DNA of 64,000 bases from Adiantum capillus-veneris. Lineage: Eukaryota > Streptophyta > Polypodiopsida > Polypodiales > Pteridaceae. The stretch lies in the NCBI GenBank assembly GCA_014529385.2, contig CM043962.1:124604470-124668469 (forward strand), given 5' to 3'. Below the pieces are notes generated by a model. The model did not search any database. It was not told where the DNA came from and saw nothing but the letters and a program-made list of their open reading frames with translations. A program made the position numbers and the translations under genes. This document shows positions 1-11,345 of this stretch, one piece after another. Numbering within the stretch: the stretch's first letter is position 1; the number at the start of each line of letters is the position of its first letter.

Positions 1-2077
1 TATATATACACAAGACATCAGCTTAACAATACAATGGCATTTGATCATACATAACAAGGATATAGAGAAGCAAGCCAAGGATGGCATAATCCCTTGTCAA
101 AAACAATCAACCCAGCAAGTAGGTATGATCCTACTAGCAACACATCAATACCTTAGAGAATGATGGCGAGGATGGTGGCCATGGAGCATGAGAGAAGACT
201 CCTTATTTAGGTTTTAGGGCTAGTAATGTAGCATACTAGAGGGAGAGAGAGAGAGGGAGAGAGAGTAGAGCTCCCTCCATAGCTCCTCGTTGTGAGCAAT
301 GTCGTCATAGCTTCGTTGCTTGGTGAAATGTGTGAAGTGTTGGTTTTGAGTGAGAGAAGGCCTCCTTATATAGGTTTTTGAGAGGGTTTAGGATTAGGGA
401 TAGACATGCTTAAATCCGCTGATTGGGATTACTTTTTGCTTAGGGTGGTCAACAGATTGAGGTCACCTGATATGTCAGCATCAAGATATTCTCTAGAGTG
501 ATGTGAGAGGGGAGGGTAAATGCTAATTTTTTTTATTGTGACACATGGGGATAAGGCCTTGACCAGCATTTAAGAGCAGGTAAGGTGGCTGTTGAAACTG
601 GAGGTTCTGCACATGTCAAGGGGGGACCTGCGGGGGGGGGGGGGGGCAGCTGGGTCCTCCTGACTATCAAATTCTCAAAAAATCCTCAACCATGGCTTCT
701 TTTGACATGTGTTCTTTGAAAAAATCAGCATGTCTCTTTTCAACTCAAAAGTCTTTATCCCTGTTGAATCACCTTTACCATAAGATTTTCTCCTTTTCTC
801 CTCCTGTAACTGCATTGTTGATGCCTAATCACTGCTTCTAGTAACAATGAACTGTTACCTACCAAATACTTATGGTGCAGTAAAAAATATTTACCATGGG
901 TAAAAAAAGTTACTGTAGGTAAAAAGTGATTTGTATTTACCATGTAGGTGAAAAATACTTACTGTAGGTAAAAAATATGTACTGCGGTAAAAAATATTTA
1001 CTGTCGGTAAAAAAGTGAAAACGGAGTATGCTGTGCTGTGAGTCCACACGAACATCCTCGTGTAAATTTCACTAGAAATTCACACCTAGAATGGGCTATT
1101 CTGTAAGATATAGGTTGTAGGCATGCATAAGAGCTCGTTCCCACGTATCTTCTGTCCATGGCACTTTTTACTCTTTGGTGCTTGTGAAGTAGATTTTTCT
1201 TCTCTTTCGAGATCCCTTGGACTAGAGTATCCTCATCTCCCCAACAACTGACTGTGCCTTCATTGCATCTTCAGAAGGGGTCCTAAAAACCATGCATCAG
1301 ATTCTTAGGGTAGAGAGAGCCTCTCGTCCAGATATCTATCTGTTTAACTCCCTGAGCTCTGAGCGTGTCTATGGAAGCGGGAGGTATATGTGTGTTTGTT
1401 TTACTACGCTTAATCAATGGTTGGTACTCATTGTCCAAATCAATGTGAAGGTGATATTTGGCTCGTTTCTGGGTAACATTTGTGCCATTTGAGGAGTGCT
1501 CCATTAGCCAAATGTGCAGGTTTAATGGAAAGTGAATAGCGGCTGCGCCTTCGTCCCTCCATGTTAGCCTCATTCCCTCCATATTGACGAGGTTCATTCA
1601 ATGCAACTGAAAAGAGGATTATCCCTCAATCACTACGAACGAATGTTCAGAAGAGTAAGGAATCTACTTAAAGTACACTTTTTGAACTTTTACTATGAAA
1701 GACCCAGCTCTATTATTTGCCATTTTTTCTAGAGAGAGAGTGCAAAAAATACATTTTCTTAGAAGGCCCTCCAAATGACCTCCGAAATTCCCTAATGCCC
1801 CAATGGTCACCGAGAAGCCCAACGGTAGATTAAGGTCCAACATACACACACTAGATTAATTTCTTTGCCACACACTAACGCACACACACAATAGATTAAT
1901 TAGAAGCATAGACACACACACACTAAATGGATGCAAAAAAAATAAGCACACAAACCATTTCTTAAATAGGAGATAAAAGGAATCCTATGCAGGAGGAATC
2001 CTATGCAATAAAGAATCTCACTTTGACTAGAATCCAATGTTAATTAGGGTCCCTTTTTTTTGGTGAAATTGTAGGAT
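1..2077. other. Intergenic stretch, no gene seen
   Basis: I see no convincing coding region here; the short open frames on both strands overlap and show no family motif. The stretch contains a GA run near 241-270, a G run near 631-647 and the minisatellite at 881-1016. CCTTATATAGG near 363-373 reads as a TATA-like box on either strand and could be LTR remains, but I found no second copy in the window to prove it. Confidence 0.6.
881..1016. repeat. Degenerate minisatellite of TTTACTGTAGGTAAAAA-like units
   Basis: About six imperfect copies of a roughly 20-27 bp unit of the type TTTACTGTAGGTAAAAAA follow one another. The copies differ by point changes (TACCATGGGTAAA, TACTGTAGGTAAA, TACTGCGGTAAA, TACTGTCGGTAAA). 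It is purely a tandem repeat; no coding role is suggested. Confidence 0.6.
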
Positions 2078-2782
2078 ATGGCATCCTCTTCCACGCCCGG
2101 ATATCAATCCATAGAGGACTTTCTTGTCGAGGGCCTCTCTTACGAGGACGCTTGTGATGCTTACTACTCGCAGTCTTCCTCCTACTAGTCACAATCCACC
2201 TTAGGCTCTCGATGGTTCCGAGATGCAGTACACGACCCTGACCTCGAGAGGGCATACCGCACCCAGGCAGAGTGGCTATCCTCACAATAGAGTCTTCGAG
2301 GGCGGTACACACCATCAGAGTTGGTTGCCTATGGGCTCTCACCGCTTGCGACACCGGGCGCCGGCACTCCGATCGTGCAGAGTGTGCCTCCCAGTGGGCC
2401 TCCCTCCACCTTACCCTCGACTTTCCCGTCACCCGCAACCCCCTTCACCTTGCATTCGCAGCGATCCACACCCACACCGTCGAGATATCCGTCGCCTACA
2501 CCACCCAGCGGTTCAGGCTCGGGCCAGCGCTCTTCCCGTAGTGGTGGTTCACGCTCTCGTCGAGGTAGTGGCTCGTGCTGCTCTGGTGGTGGAGGGGGCA
2601 GTGCTACAGATTCACCTCCTCTTACACCCCGACCTCCTCGCTCACCCCTGGGAGCTCCACATGAGGATGAGGACCACGATGCGCCCGGCCCGGACGCTCG
2701 TGGCTACTACTATTATATACATCGAGGGGGGGAGGTGGATCTAGGTTCCTCTTTTGGGGAGGACATTTCGAGGGCACCTTAA
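2078..2782 (+). pseudogene. Interrupted serine/proline-rich ORF, possibly DNA-transposon derived
   Basis: One reading frame runs from an ATG at 2078 (MASSSTPGYQSIEDF) to the TAA at 2780-2782, broken only by two TAG codons near 2186 and 2288. The middle is low-complexity and rich in Pro, Ser, Thr, Arg and Gly. It is much more GC-rich than its surroundings, which supports former coding sequence. I do not recognise a domain. A related fragment follows in another frame at 2832-3170. Layout and composition would fit the N-terminal part of a plant CACTA-type or other transposon ORF, but this is inference only. Confidence 0.4.
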
Positions 2783-2831
2783 CCAGCTGATCCACTCGAC
2801 ATACCAAGATTGCTTTAAATCTTTCAAAGAT

Positions 2832-3170
2832 TAGGACCCAGCCGACTTGACGTACATTCACACGACATTGCTCATGCGGTTCCCTAATCCGAAAGTGGAA
2901 GAGTTCTCCAGGCAGTGGCTCGAGGAGTACATCAAGAATTTCTTGAAAAATAAGAAGTCCAGTGTGCGGAGGGCGGCAAAGCGAACATTTGAATATGAGG
3001 GTCACAACTATCGCCCTGTAAATGTTCACGACGAGGAGTGGGAGAAAGCCTAGGGCGAGCTGGAGGACGAGAGAGCGGCAGGTGCTAGGGTGCACACTCG
3101 GCAGGTGGAGGCGAGGGCGCAGCAAACGCCCACGCATTACGGCTCGGGCAGAAAAGCAGCATGGAAAGAT
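2832..3170 (+). pseudogene. Charged helical ORF fragment, continuation of the broken ORF upstream
   Basis: This frame contains FPNPKVEEFSRQWLEEYIKNF, then a basic stretch and HNYRPVNVHDEEWEKA. A TAG follows, and then a further open piece ending near GSGRKAAWKDKF. The helical, charged pattern followed by a glycine-rich basic motif is reminiscent of plant transposase-like proteins of the En/Spm group, but no catalytic motif is visible. It directly follows the 2078-2782 frame and is probably the same decayed gene after a frameshift. Confidence 0.35.
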
Positions 3171-3566
3171 AAATTTGTGAGTGCGCGTATTTTTATTTGA
3201 ATTGATTTAATTTGTGGTAATAAGGTTAGGTTTGTGATATTTTTTAATTGATATACAACAAAATATTACTATGACCCGCCCAAGCTGAGAGATCCAGAGA
3301 TACAGAGAGAGCCACACCGAATATCAGACATGGTGCTGGCTGTATGAAAACAACAAAATCAATCGCGAAGAATTTGAAAATGCATGTCTTACACTACAGC
3401 CTATAAGTGTGAACTTTTTTTTTAAAATCAGTGTATGAAGAATTATGTATCCATTTGTATTAATTAAAGGTTTTGTTGTGTTTTTATTTTCCAGAGTCAA
3501 GGAGTCCCTTGAGAGGTCCCAGGATCCGAGTAGCTCAATCCTCCAAGTGTTTTTGGGCCCGGGCCT

Positions 3567-3766
3567 CTTCTTTTCGCCACAGTTGTATAGCCCCCATGTA
3601 TCGCCTATTTGGGAAATTTTGTAATATCCAATATAATTAAACACTTGATTTTGGCCCAAAGTCTTCTTTTGGTCTCAGTTGTATAGCCGCCATGCATCGC
3701 CTATTGGGGCAATTTTGTAATGAACAGTTTCTCCAATATAATTAAACATTTGATTTTGGTCCAAAG
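3567..3766. repeat. Tandem duplication of about 100 bp
   Basis: Two diverged copies, about 3567-3661 and 3662-3766, share the words CAGTTGTATAGCC, CATCGCCTATT, AATTTTGTAAT and CCAATATAATTAAACA, and end TTGATTTTGG-CCAAAG. The second copy has a short extra stretch (GAACAGTTTCT). The origin is unknown. Confidence 0.7.
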
Positions 3767-3828
3767 TTTTGGTGCAATGAAATTGTTGTTTTTTTATTTA
3801 TTAAATGTATAGGAAAAAAAAGCAAATG

Positions 3829-3867
3829 ACCATTTGGATGGGTCCTACCAAGGACCATCCAAATGGT
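3829..3867. repeat. Short inverted repeat (hairpin)
   Basis: Arm 3829-3845 (ACCATTTGGATGGGTCC) pairs with 3852-3867 (GGACCATCCAAATGGT) with one unpaired base and a 6-nt loop. It may be a miniature inverted-repeat remnant or simply a stable hairpin. Confidence 0.6.
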
Positions 3868-4183
3868 AATCTGCTTTTTTTTAAAATACTCGTGTGCGCG
3901 GTAATCGTTGCGGTAATACTGGCGGTAAGTAATGCGGAAATAAGCACGGAAATGTAGCCGGGCCGATTACCGCATGCATTGCTGAAGGACCATTACCGCA
4001 AGCATTGACTTGAGCATTACCACCCCCAAGATTTTTTGACTTAAAACTTTTCCTTTGTTTTTGTGCGTCTATCTGAGCGGTAATGTGCTCCAAATGTCAT
4101 AGTGTTCGATGATCATCAAAACAATAGAATCTGCAAATGCACAAAGAACCAATCTTTTTCCTTGTGTTAAGGACTGCGTTTCC

Positions 4184-4478
<295 letters not shown>

Positions 4479-4480
4479 AG

Positions 4481-4493
4481 TGGTATTAGAGCT
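4481..4493 (+). other. Primer binding site, initiator Met-tRNA type
   Basis: TGGTATTAGAGCT lies 2 bp after the LTR end and differs by one transition from TGGTATCAGAGC, the common Ty1/copia primer site in plants. Confidence 0.7.
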
Positions 4494-5348
4494 ATATGGT
4501 AGCATTTTTTGGGAGCAGCAAATAGCCAAGTTCATTGCTCACAAAGCTTGGAAATAAGGTCAAGTAGGATGGGCGTCAATGAAAACTCAACCGCAGTAGA
4601 GAGAAATTGGAAGCTTGGAAGAGAAAACACTTGAGGCTTCATGTTGTAGAGGAGTGTACTCAGCAACTTGAGAAAAGTTAACATTTGCTAGTGAAAAAAT
4701 CCAGCTACAGGGAGACCAACTACTTCAACCATTAGCTTGCTTTGATTAAGTTGCAATACACATATAGACCTTTGATTTTTTACCAAATCCTTCTGAAGCA
4801 GACCAATGGGATATACACATCTAGTTTTTGTAATAAATTATGGACTTTATAGAACCTTCTATCTTCTACTATTAAGCCTATCTTGAATTTAGATGATATA
4901 TCTAGAAATTTGACATACTTAAACATTAAATTTGGCTAGAAGTACACTAAAATTGTTAATAGCATTCTATAAATACCATTCAATACGTTTTCAATCTCAT
5001 TTGATTTGCTAGATTTTGTAAAAATGTGGAACCTTTTGGTATACATGTTCTTACCATAGACATCACCATTGGCACTCATGTCACGCTAAAAGACTTATTT
5101 TTGTAAAGGACTTAACAACATTCATATGGTCCTTTTAGACCCTATAAATTTACTAACGAAAAGGATTGTTGGATGGTCAAGAATATGTAATATTCTTGGT
5201 ATAGATGATTGTGGTATGCACCATAATCATATATCTCAGAAAATTGATGAAGCCTTTAAAGTCAAATTCCCATAACATAGGGTAAATCAATTATCTTGGT
5301 TTGTATACCCCCTGATTTGATGAATTAAATTGACTCTCTTCTAGAGTC

Positions 5349-6560
5349 TTGTTTATCTGTGGTCTAGATAAGTCTTCTCAATCCCCTGTATTTATTTGTA
5401 AAAATATTGCTTGTCTAGCATCCTATATAAGGCTATCATCTGATGAATTAAAAATTTCTCACCGATCCAAGGACAAAATAATTACAGAATCATGTCATAA
5501 GATTCTCTTCAGAGAAGGATATATTACTCCCTTTAAAAATACTTTACGACATCTCATGGGCAATTACAAAATTTACAAGGAGGAATTTAGATGAATAACC
5601 AATGCACACGATTGTATTTTTTCACCTCAAATTTTCCTCTTAGCATCTATTATGAAGGCATTAAACACTGGCCTTGTTGAATACACAAAAAAATTCTGTA
5701 AGAAACTAAAGACCTTCTCAAAGATTAGTACTAGTAGTTAGTGGATTATTAATAATCAATGATCAGTGCGAAGTACTAAAGTTTCAAAAAGTCTCAAAAA
5801 AAGGTTATCCTCATTAAAAGACATAAAGAAATCACATGGTCATTTGATTTTTTAATCACATTAAACCATTTTCTCTTAGAGAATTGTGTATCAATGCTCC
5901 AGACTTGCATCTTTTATTAGAAACAAGGAATATAAACGGGATATGCATGCTCCCCATTGTTGTGTGATCTATATTTAGCATGGTTTGAGCTGGACTATAT
6001 CCAAAAATTGTCAAGAGTACAGATAACTAACATGTTATAGGCATTTTTATACTTATGGAGATACATGGATGATCTCCTCCTCCTCAACAATCTGCATGTA
6101 TTAGAATACCTTAACCACAATAGAACTCTCTCAGTAGATCAAGATCCCTTTTCTATTTACCCACTTGATATGATCAATATCAAGCTCACTTATGATACAC
6201 ATATCACTTCTTATTTGAGCATTACAATCAAGATCCTCTGGCCGTTCATTGGAGAATTTGATACTTATACTTGTTGGAAAAAAGATACCTTGTCATGCAA
6301 CTATGTAAATTTCATTCATGCTGACAACAGCTAGCCCAAATGAATGACGAAAAAGGTAATGTATATCTCAAGTTCTACCTATCATTTACAATGCATCAAG
6401 AACCTCATTTTCATTTACTGGTCGTCTCGACTCATTGACTTCTTTGAAAATAACTACTTCTGCCCAAAAAAGGATCACTAGACATATTACACATTTTCTT
6501 AATAATAACCATTTCCCTAACATTCAATTTTATGTGTCGCTACTTATAAAGCTTTTGGTG
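5349..6560 (+). pseudogene. Penelope-like element reverse transcriptase, decayed
   Basis: The frame from 5942 reads TGYACSPLLCDLYLAW, then FELDYIQKL, one stop, then LWRYMDDLLLLNN at 6053-6091. This is the RT palm with the GIPxGxxCSPLL and YxDD signatures in the arrangement known for Penelope-like elements. Upstream in a nearby frame (5349-5594 and on) is LRHLMGNYKIYKEEFR, a stop, then ITNAHDCIFSP, which fits the preceding RT motifs. Downstream, FDTYTCWKKD and LIDFFENNYF fit the region after the catalytic box. Several stops and frameshifts break it. No GIY-YIG endonuclease was found. It lies between the copia-type LTRs. Confidence 0.65.
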
Positions 6561-6567
6561 GGGTATG

Positions 6568-6603
6568 GGTCCACTTGGTTGCCTATCCCTCACCAAGTGG
6601 ACC
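6568..6603. repeat. 12-bp perfect inverted repeat
   Basis: GGTCCACTTGGT (6568-6579) and ACCAAGTGGACC (6592-6603) are perfect complements around a 12-nt loop, just before the CT/CA microsatellite. Confidence 0.8.
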
Positions 6604-6627
6604 TTTCCTCAGGGATGGGGGAGGGTC

Positions 6628-6628
<1 letters not shown>

Positions 6629-6724
<96 letters not shown>

Positions 6725-6733
6725 CTCTCTCTC
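6629..6733. repeat. Compound microsatellite (CT)n(CA)n(CT)n
   Basis: About 20 CT units, then about 25 CA units, then a short CT run. The same CT-then-CA order occurs inside the left LTR (4311-4418). Confidence 0.95.
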
Positions 6734-7679
6734 ATCACACTAGTGCATCGAGCTTGCTCATAGGAATAACAACCACCTATGCTTTTCATTTTCTTAGACT
6801 GTAGATAACCTATTTCGACTACTGAGACATGTGAATGAAATATTGATTACAAAAAAATATCTACATCCTTGGCCACCAACATTATCACTTCCATGGGGAG
6901 TATGGAGTAGTTATGGAACTAGGAGAAACATTGGGAGGTCATATTAACCTCTTCTAAATAAGTTAACCACACTTGAAGATCAGTTCATCCATCATAAAAA
7001 AAGGATGTAACCCTATGTAGCTTCACAAAGCTTTAAATATTCAATAGTAATGTGAGCCTCCTTTTGATAACACTGATCTTATCGTGTGATCTTGGAAATT
7101 TTTTATTTACACACATTTTCCTACTATCCCTAATATGCGCATCCAGCACACTGGATCTAGGTTAATCAGTTTGCAATATTTTGTATATTCGGTCATTTTA
7201 TAAATCATGATGGGAATAGCTTTGCAAGAATGTGTGAAGAGATGACCAGCTAAAATGTTTTTAACATGGACATCGGTTATATATAAATAGGTTACTTTAT
7301 TTTTTTCCATGGATAAGCCTACCAAGACCTAGGTAGTTTATATGCATACTAAGTTAGATGTGGCCACTTGTGCTCAGGCATACTAGGATTTTATGATAAC
7401 CATAGCACCTGGATGGATGAAGCTGGATTGTACACTTTATGGATTGGCTAAATTATGTGGGAAACTTAAGAGACTTCTTGCCACACGAAGATGATCAATT
7501 ATTATATCCCATGGATTGACAAGCTAGTTGTAGAATGTGCTAAATGTATTCATGATCATACCCTATGTATATCTAGTACAACCATAACCCATAGTACTAG
7601 ACACTACTTGGCAAGAAAGTCCAAGAGAGATGTAAAATATCTTGAATACAAAGTGAAAATTGTTATCACTTGAGTGTGC

Positions 7680-8727
7680 GAGGTTTTTCCTTGGGATGGA
7701 TGATGATCACAAGAAGCTAAGGTGGTTATGAACCTGTCTTCTCACAATGCCAGACTGTGTTCTAATGCCTCTATATTGTTGGATGGTGGTAGGTACAAAC
7801 TTTAGCCTTGTTCGGTATATGATTCATTGCTGCAACCTTTGTATCAATCTGTTGTAATTTTTGAGAATATAAAAAATCATATTGTTATGGCATATATCAT
7901 ATTTTATCAAATTGTTATGGCATATGTCATATTTGTTTCTAATGGTGTTTAGTATAATTTAATTGTATAGTTTGTATATCAAAGGGGATTTTCATAATAA
8001 GCACACACACAAACCCTTTCATTTGTGACCAAAGCCTTTGTAAGTAATCTAGTGGGATGCTCTTTGCTCAATCAAGAAGTCCTACATGCAGTGCCACACT
8101 TTCTCCTAAGCTCACGGTCTTATGCATTATGTTGAGGTCCATTAGAGCAACACTCCTCACATCCATTGTACATTACCTCTGCAAGCCACTATGGAGGTGA
8201 TAATCTTCACCCATGGCATCCAACTCCTCTTGAGGGTCCTCGCCATATATGACAACATAAAGAATGAAGGAATCAATGAGCCAATCGGATGCATGTCATC
8301 CTGGATGATCTTGCCTAAGGAAGCCATATTGATAATTGGAGTGGCAACAACATAATATTAAGTTGATGTGATACGAGATGAGCGCCATAGCTAAGGTTAA
8401 TCTCAACCATGACATGAAAAAAACCAAGTGACAATAGCTTTGTCAACGGTGGTGTAGTACAATCGTTAGTAGTGACATTCACCAATCCACATTATTTTTT
8501 CAAAGCCTCATTTAAAATATTAAATAGGCCATTTATATTTAAGAGTCTATTCACAAGAATTTTTTTCGACAAGGATTATATGGATGATGAAAGATCTTTT
8601 TTTTAGAAAGCCCCACAATTATCTACTTTGATAATGTCTTTATAACAAGATTAGGCACTACCTTGCCATGAGAATGAGTTGCGGTAAGACCTTAATAATT
8701 ATCATATGATACCTGAGTCTGCTAAAT
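7680..8727. other. Non-coding interior of the copia-type remnant
   Basis: This stretch is AT-rich with no open frame of note and no family motif. It separates the RT remnant from the 80-bp tandem repeats and the right LTR. Confidence 0.6.
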
Positions 8728-8950
8728 GTATCCAATTGAAGTGAGGTGATGAATCCAGTAGAGAACCTCTTTAATGTATCAAGTGAACCTATAGAGTAGT
8801 GCTAGTTGTATCCAATTGAACCAAGTGATGAACCCGGTGGGAACCACCTAATGAATCAAGTGATCCTAGAGAGTAGTGCTAGTTGTATCCAATTGAACCA
8901 AGTGATGAACCCGGCGGGAACCACCTATTGAATCAAGTGATCCTAGCCTA
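8728..8950. repeat. Tandem repeat, three units of 77-80 bp
   Basis: Units start at 8728, 8808 and 8885 with GTATCCAATTGAA. They continue GATGAACCCGG-GGGAACCACCTA and AATCAAGTGATCCTAG. Units two and three are nearly identical and unit one is more diverged. It lies just upstream of the right LTR of the copia-type element. Confidence 0.85.
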
Positions 8951-9024
8951 GGCATATGACATGACTTTTAGGGGGTGAAAAAATTTCATTGTAATGTATG
9001 CCAAGTTTGGTTGAACGGGGTGAT

Positions 9025-9139
9025 TGTTAGGGTCACCCCAACTTGCACGATCAAGGTGTGAAGTTTCTAAATGCCTATAAATGCCTCAAAAACCTAAAAT
9101 GAAATATCTCTTTCTTTTCCACAACAGTCGTTCGTTATT

Positions 9140-9215
<76 letters not shown>

Positions 9216-9325
9216 TACTCATTTTCCTTGCCATCTCTGTGAGAGAACCGATTTTATTTTCCTTCATGTTCTCAAAAACCTAAAATGAAATCTCTCTTTC
9301 TTTTTCACAACAGTCGTTCGTTATT

Positions 9326-9415
<90 letters not shown>

Positions 9416-9475
9416 TACTCATTTTCCTTGACATCTCTGTGAGAGAAGCGATTTTCTTTTCCTTCATGTTCTACA
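9025..9475 (+). repeat. 3' LTR of the copia-type remnant, internally duplicated
   Basis: It starts TGTTAGGGTCACCCCAAC after a purine-rich GGGGTGAT and ends near CTACA at 9475. A block of about 205 bp (AACCTAAAATGAAAT, CAGTCGTTCG, a long CT array, CATCTACTCATTTTCCTTG, GTGAGAGAA) is present twice in tandem (about 9073-9270 and 9271-9475). The left LTR has only one such block. Confidence 0.7.
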
Positions 9476-9654
9476 TTTCCTACATACAAAAATTCTCCAA
9501 AATCTCACATTAACACTGTCACAAGTGGCTCCCAAAGTGCCTATATCAAAATTTCAAAGTGAAGGAAAACAATCAGAATGACTTCCTAGATTATGGACAA
9601 ACTTTCAAGCAATCAAAACTTCCTTCATGAAAAACTTATTGCCAAAAAATTTTC

Positions 9655-9925
9655 TAATCTCATCTAGCTTCAAAATATAATCCAATCTCTTTTTCATATT
9701 TGAGTTGTAGTCCATGCCATGTTGAGGTACTAGTAAGAGATTGCAAAATAACAAACTGTAGTGGTATGACAATCTTTGATCCATAAACCATTTTGAAATG
9801 GGTCATACCAGTGGTAGCCTTGTATGCTATTTGATATGCCCACAAAGTTGTTTGGAGCTTCTCATCCGAGTTATGGGGTTCGTTCTAAAAAATATTTGTG
9901 AGAATTGTCTTGATGGTCTTATTTC
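9655..9925 (-). pseudogene. Gypsy integrase C-terminal fragment
   Basis: The minus-strand frame reads DEKLQTTLWAYQIAYKATTG, then MTHFKMVYGSKIVIP and LQFVILQ. This is the conserved region after the DDE core of Ty3/gypsy integrases (LWAYRTAYK...TPF.LVYG.EAV.P). A stop precedes it near 9884. It is related to the corresponding part of element X (15008-15217) but clearly diverged, and is an isolated scrap. Confidence 0.75.
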
Positions 9926-10484
9926 TCCTAGAATAGCTAGGGGTGAAAGCATGTCTAAGTGGTACCACTTTTTGCACCTTTTGGTGGTACCACCAATAGC
10001 ACCTAGGTGGAGAAAAATTCAACTTTTTTCAAATTTGGTAAAAGAGAGAGAGGGAAATTCTATTTTTTCATGCAATATAGTTTATGTACCTATAATCTAG
10101 ATGCATGCGAGTCACTATAAGGTGAGTTGCTCCCATAGCTCGTGCTCCCCCCATTGCATGCTGTAGCCGTTACGCTCTATCCCCCATTACACCCGTAACG
10201 CTCTTCTATGGCCCCGGTGGAGCTTTGCCCCATTGCCTCTGGCACAGAAGCATAAAGGTTGTAGCAGCACCCTCTACAGAGATGACTCCCATGAACAACA
10301 CTTCCTGTAAGAAGCGCAAAAACCAGGCTCAAAGCACGGAGGTGACACAGTAGGCGACCCCTTCAACAAACACCACAACACAACTGACCCCCATAACAGC
10401 CACCACACAATAGACCCCTGCAACACATGCGACATAGTAGATGCCTACAACAACCACGACATAGTAGTCCCTTGCAACCAACAT
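9926..10484. other. Non-coding stretch with ACC/CAA-rich minisatellite
   Basis: No gene is seen. Positions about 10340-10480 hold degenerate copies of a unit like ACCCCTGCAACACATGCGACATAGTAG. The 15-mer GGGGTGAAAGCATGT occurs at 9940-9954 and again at 10485-10499. Confidence 0.55.
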
Positions 10485-10764
10485 GGGGTGAAAGCATGTT
10501 AACCTGTCGCGCTTTTTGTGCTAGTTAGCAGTTTCAAGTTAGCACATCTTCAAAAAGTTGGGCATCTGGTAAATTTTTTACAAATAATATCAAACTTTGT
10601 TTGAGTTTGTACATTTGGATTCCTTGTTTCAAGTGCTTTCTATTGATATATCATATGTCATAGATCTTGGAGATGTAGCTCAAGTTATTGTACTAGTTAG
10701 CATATGTCAAAATTGTGCTAGTTAGCATTGTCCGAGACATGAAAAAGCATGAGAGGTTAACATG
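10485..10764. repeat. Foldback (inverted-repeat) element, split by element X
   Basis: The left arm begins GGGGTGAAAGCATGT at 10485 and continues TAACCTGTC--GCTTTTTGTG. On the minus strand from 10764 one reads CATGTTAACCTCTCATGCTTTTT, the same arm inverted. Its outermost bases (GGGTGAAAGCATGT) are now at 50581-50594, on the far side of element X. It is therefore a roughly 290-bp inverted-repeat element into whose right arm X inserted. A third copy of the arm end is at 9940. Confidence 0.5.
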
Positions 10765-11010
10765 TGTCACGGCTAGGGACTTGCTACGCGCTGTGTGCGA
10801 GCCACAAAGGCTCCTAGCACACGTCATACAACAGACAAGCTCACAAGGAAGAACGGTGTGTCACTCACCTTCCTGCGTAGTTGCGAATGAAGGATTCCCG
10901 CGCCGCGAAGAAGAGGGAGACGCCGCTACACCGCGCTCAACCGCCTCGTCGCCTTCGTGCCGCCGCAACGCTCGATCACACACACACACTCTCACACTCT
11001 CTCTCTCACA

Positions 11011-11047
<37 letters not shown>

Positions 11048-11330
11048 GGAGATGGTGAAGGAGAAGGTGGAGATGGAGCAAGAGCAGCTTCTATTGCACA
11101 ATGAGAGAATGAGTAAAAATTAGGTTTAGTGGATTTTATATGAGCTCACCCCATTCACACTTGGGCGCCCATACTTAGCCAACTAACTCCTTGAATATTC
11201 CAATTAGAGTGCGCCTGTCATCCGCGATCACCCTTACCCTGTTCCTATTGGTCCGACAAGCCCGGTACCTGACTCTAAATAATACAACGTTTATAGATCA
11301 TAGGGTGTCCGTGTGCTGTGAGGGTTAACA
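10765..11330 (-). repeat. 3' LTR of element X (566 bp)
   Basis: It is inverted relative to, and nearly identical with, 50595-51157. On the minus strand it starts TGTTAACCCTCACGG and ends TAGCCGTGACA. It contains a TATA-like ATATAAAA (minus, about 11133-11140) and a CA microsatellite (about 10975-11046). Outside flank 10760-10764 is ACATG, i.e. CATGT on the minus strand, identical to the 5 bp before the other LTR. Confidence 0.92.
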
Positions 11331-11345
11331 TGCCCCCCTTCCTGA
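11331..11345 (-). other. Polypurine tract of element X
   Basis: On the minus strand CAGGAAGGGGGGCA directly precedes the LTR start TGTTAACC, the expected plus-strand priming site for a minus-strand element. Near-identical purine tracts occur at 13349-13362 and 13661-13675. Confidence 0.85.

Larger units (their letters stand above)
3171..4183. other. Non-coding stretch with duplicated segment and hairpin
   Basis: No gene is seen. The stretch holds the tandem duplication at 3567-3766, the inverted repeat at 3829-3867 and a region around 3890-4085 with many GCGGTAAT/ATTACCGC words in both orientations. It ends at the start of the copia-type LTR. Confidence 0.6.

Noticed and set aside
5349-6560. 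Copia RT belonging to the surrounding LTRs
   Set aside because: The motifs ACSPLLCDLYLAW and RYMDDLLLLNN do not fit copia (MQPQGY, YVDD with YFLGIE), but fit Penelope-like RT.
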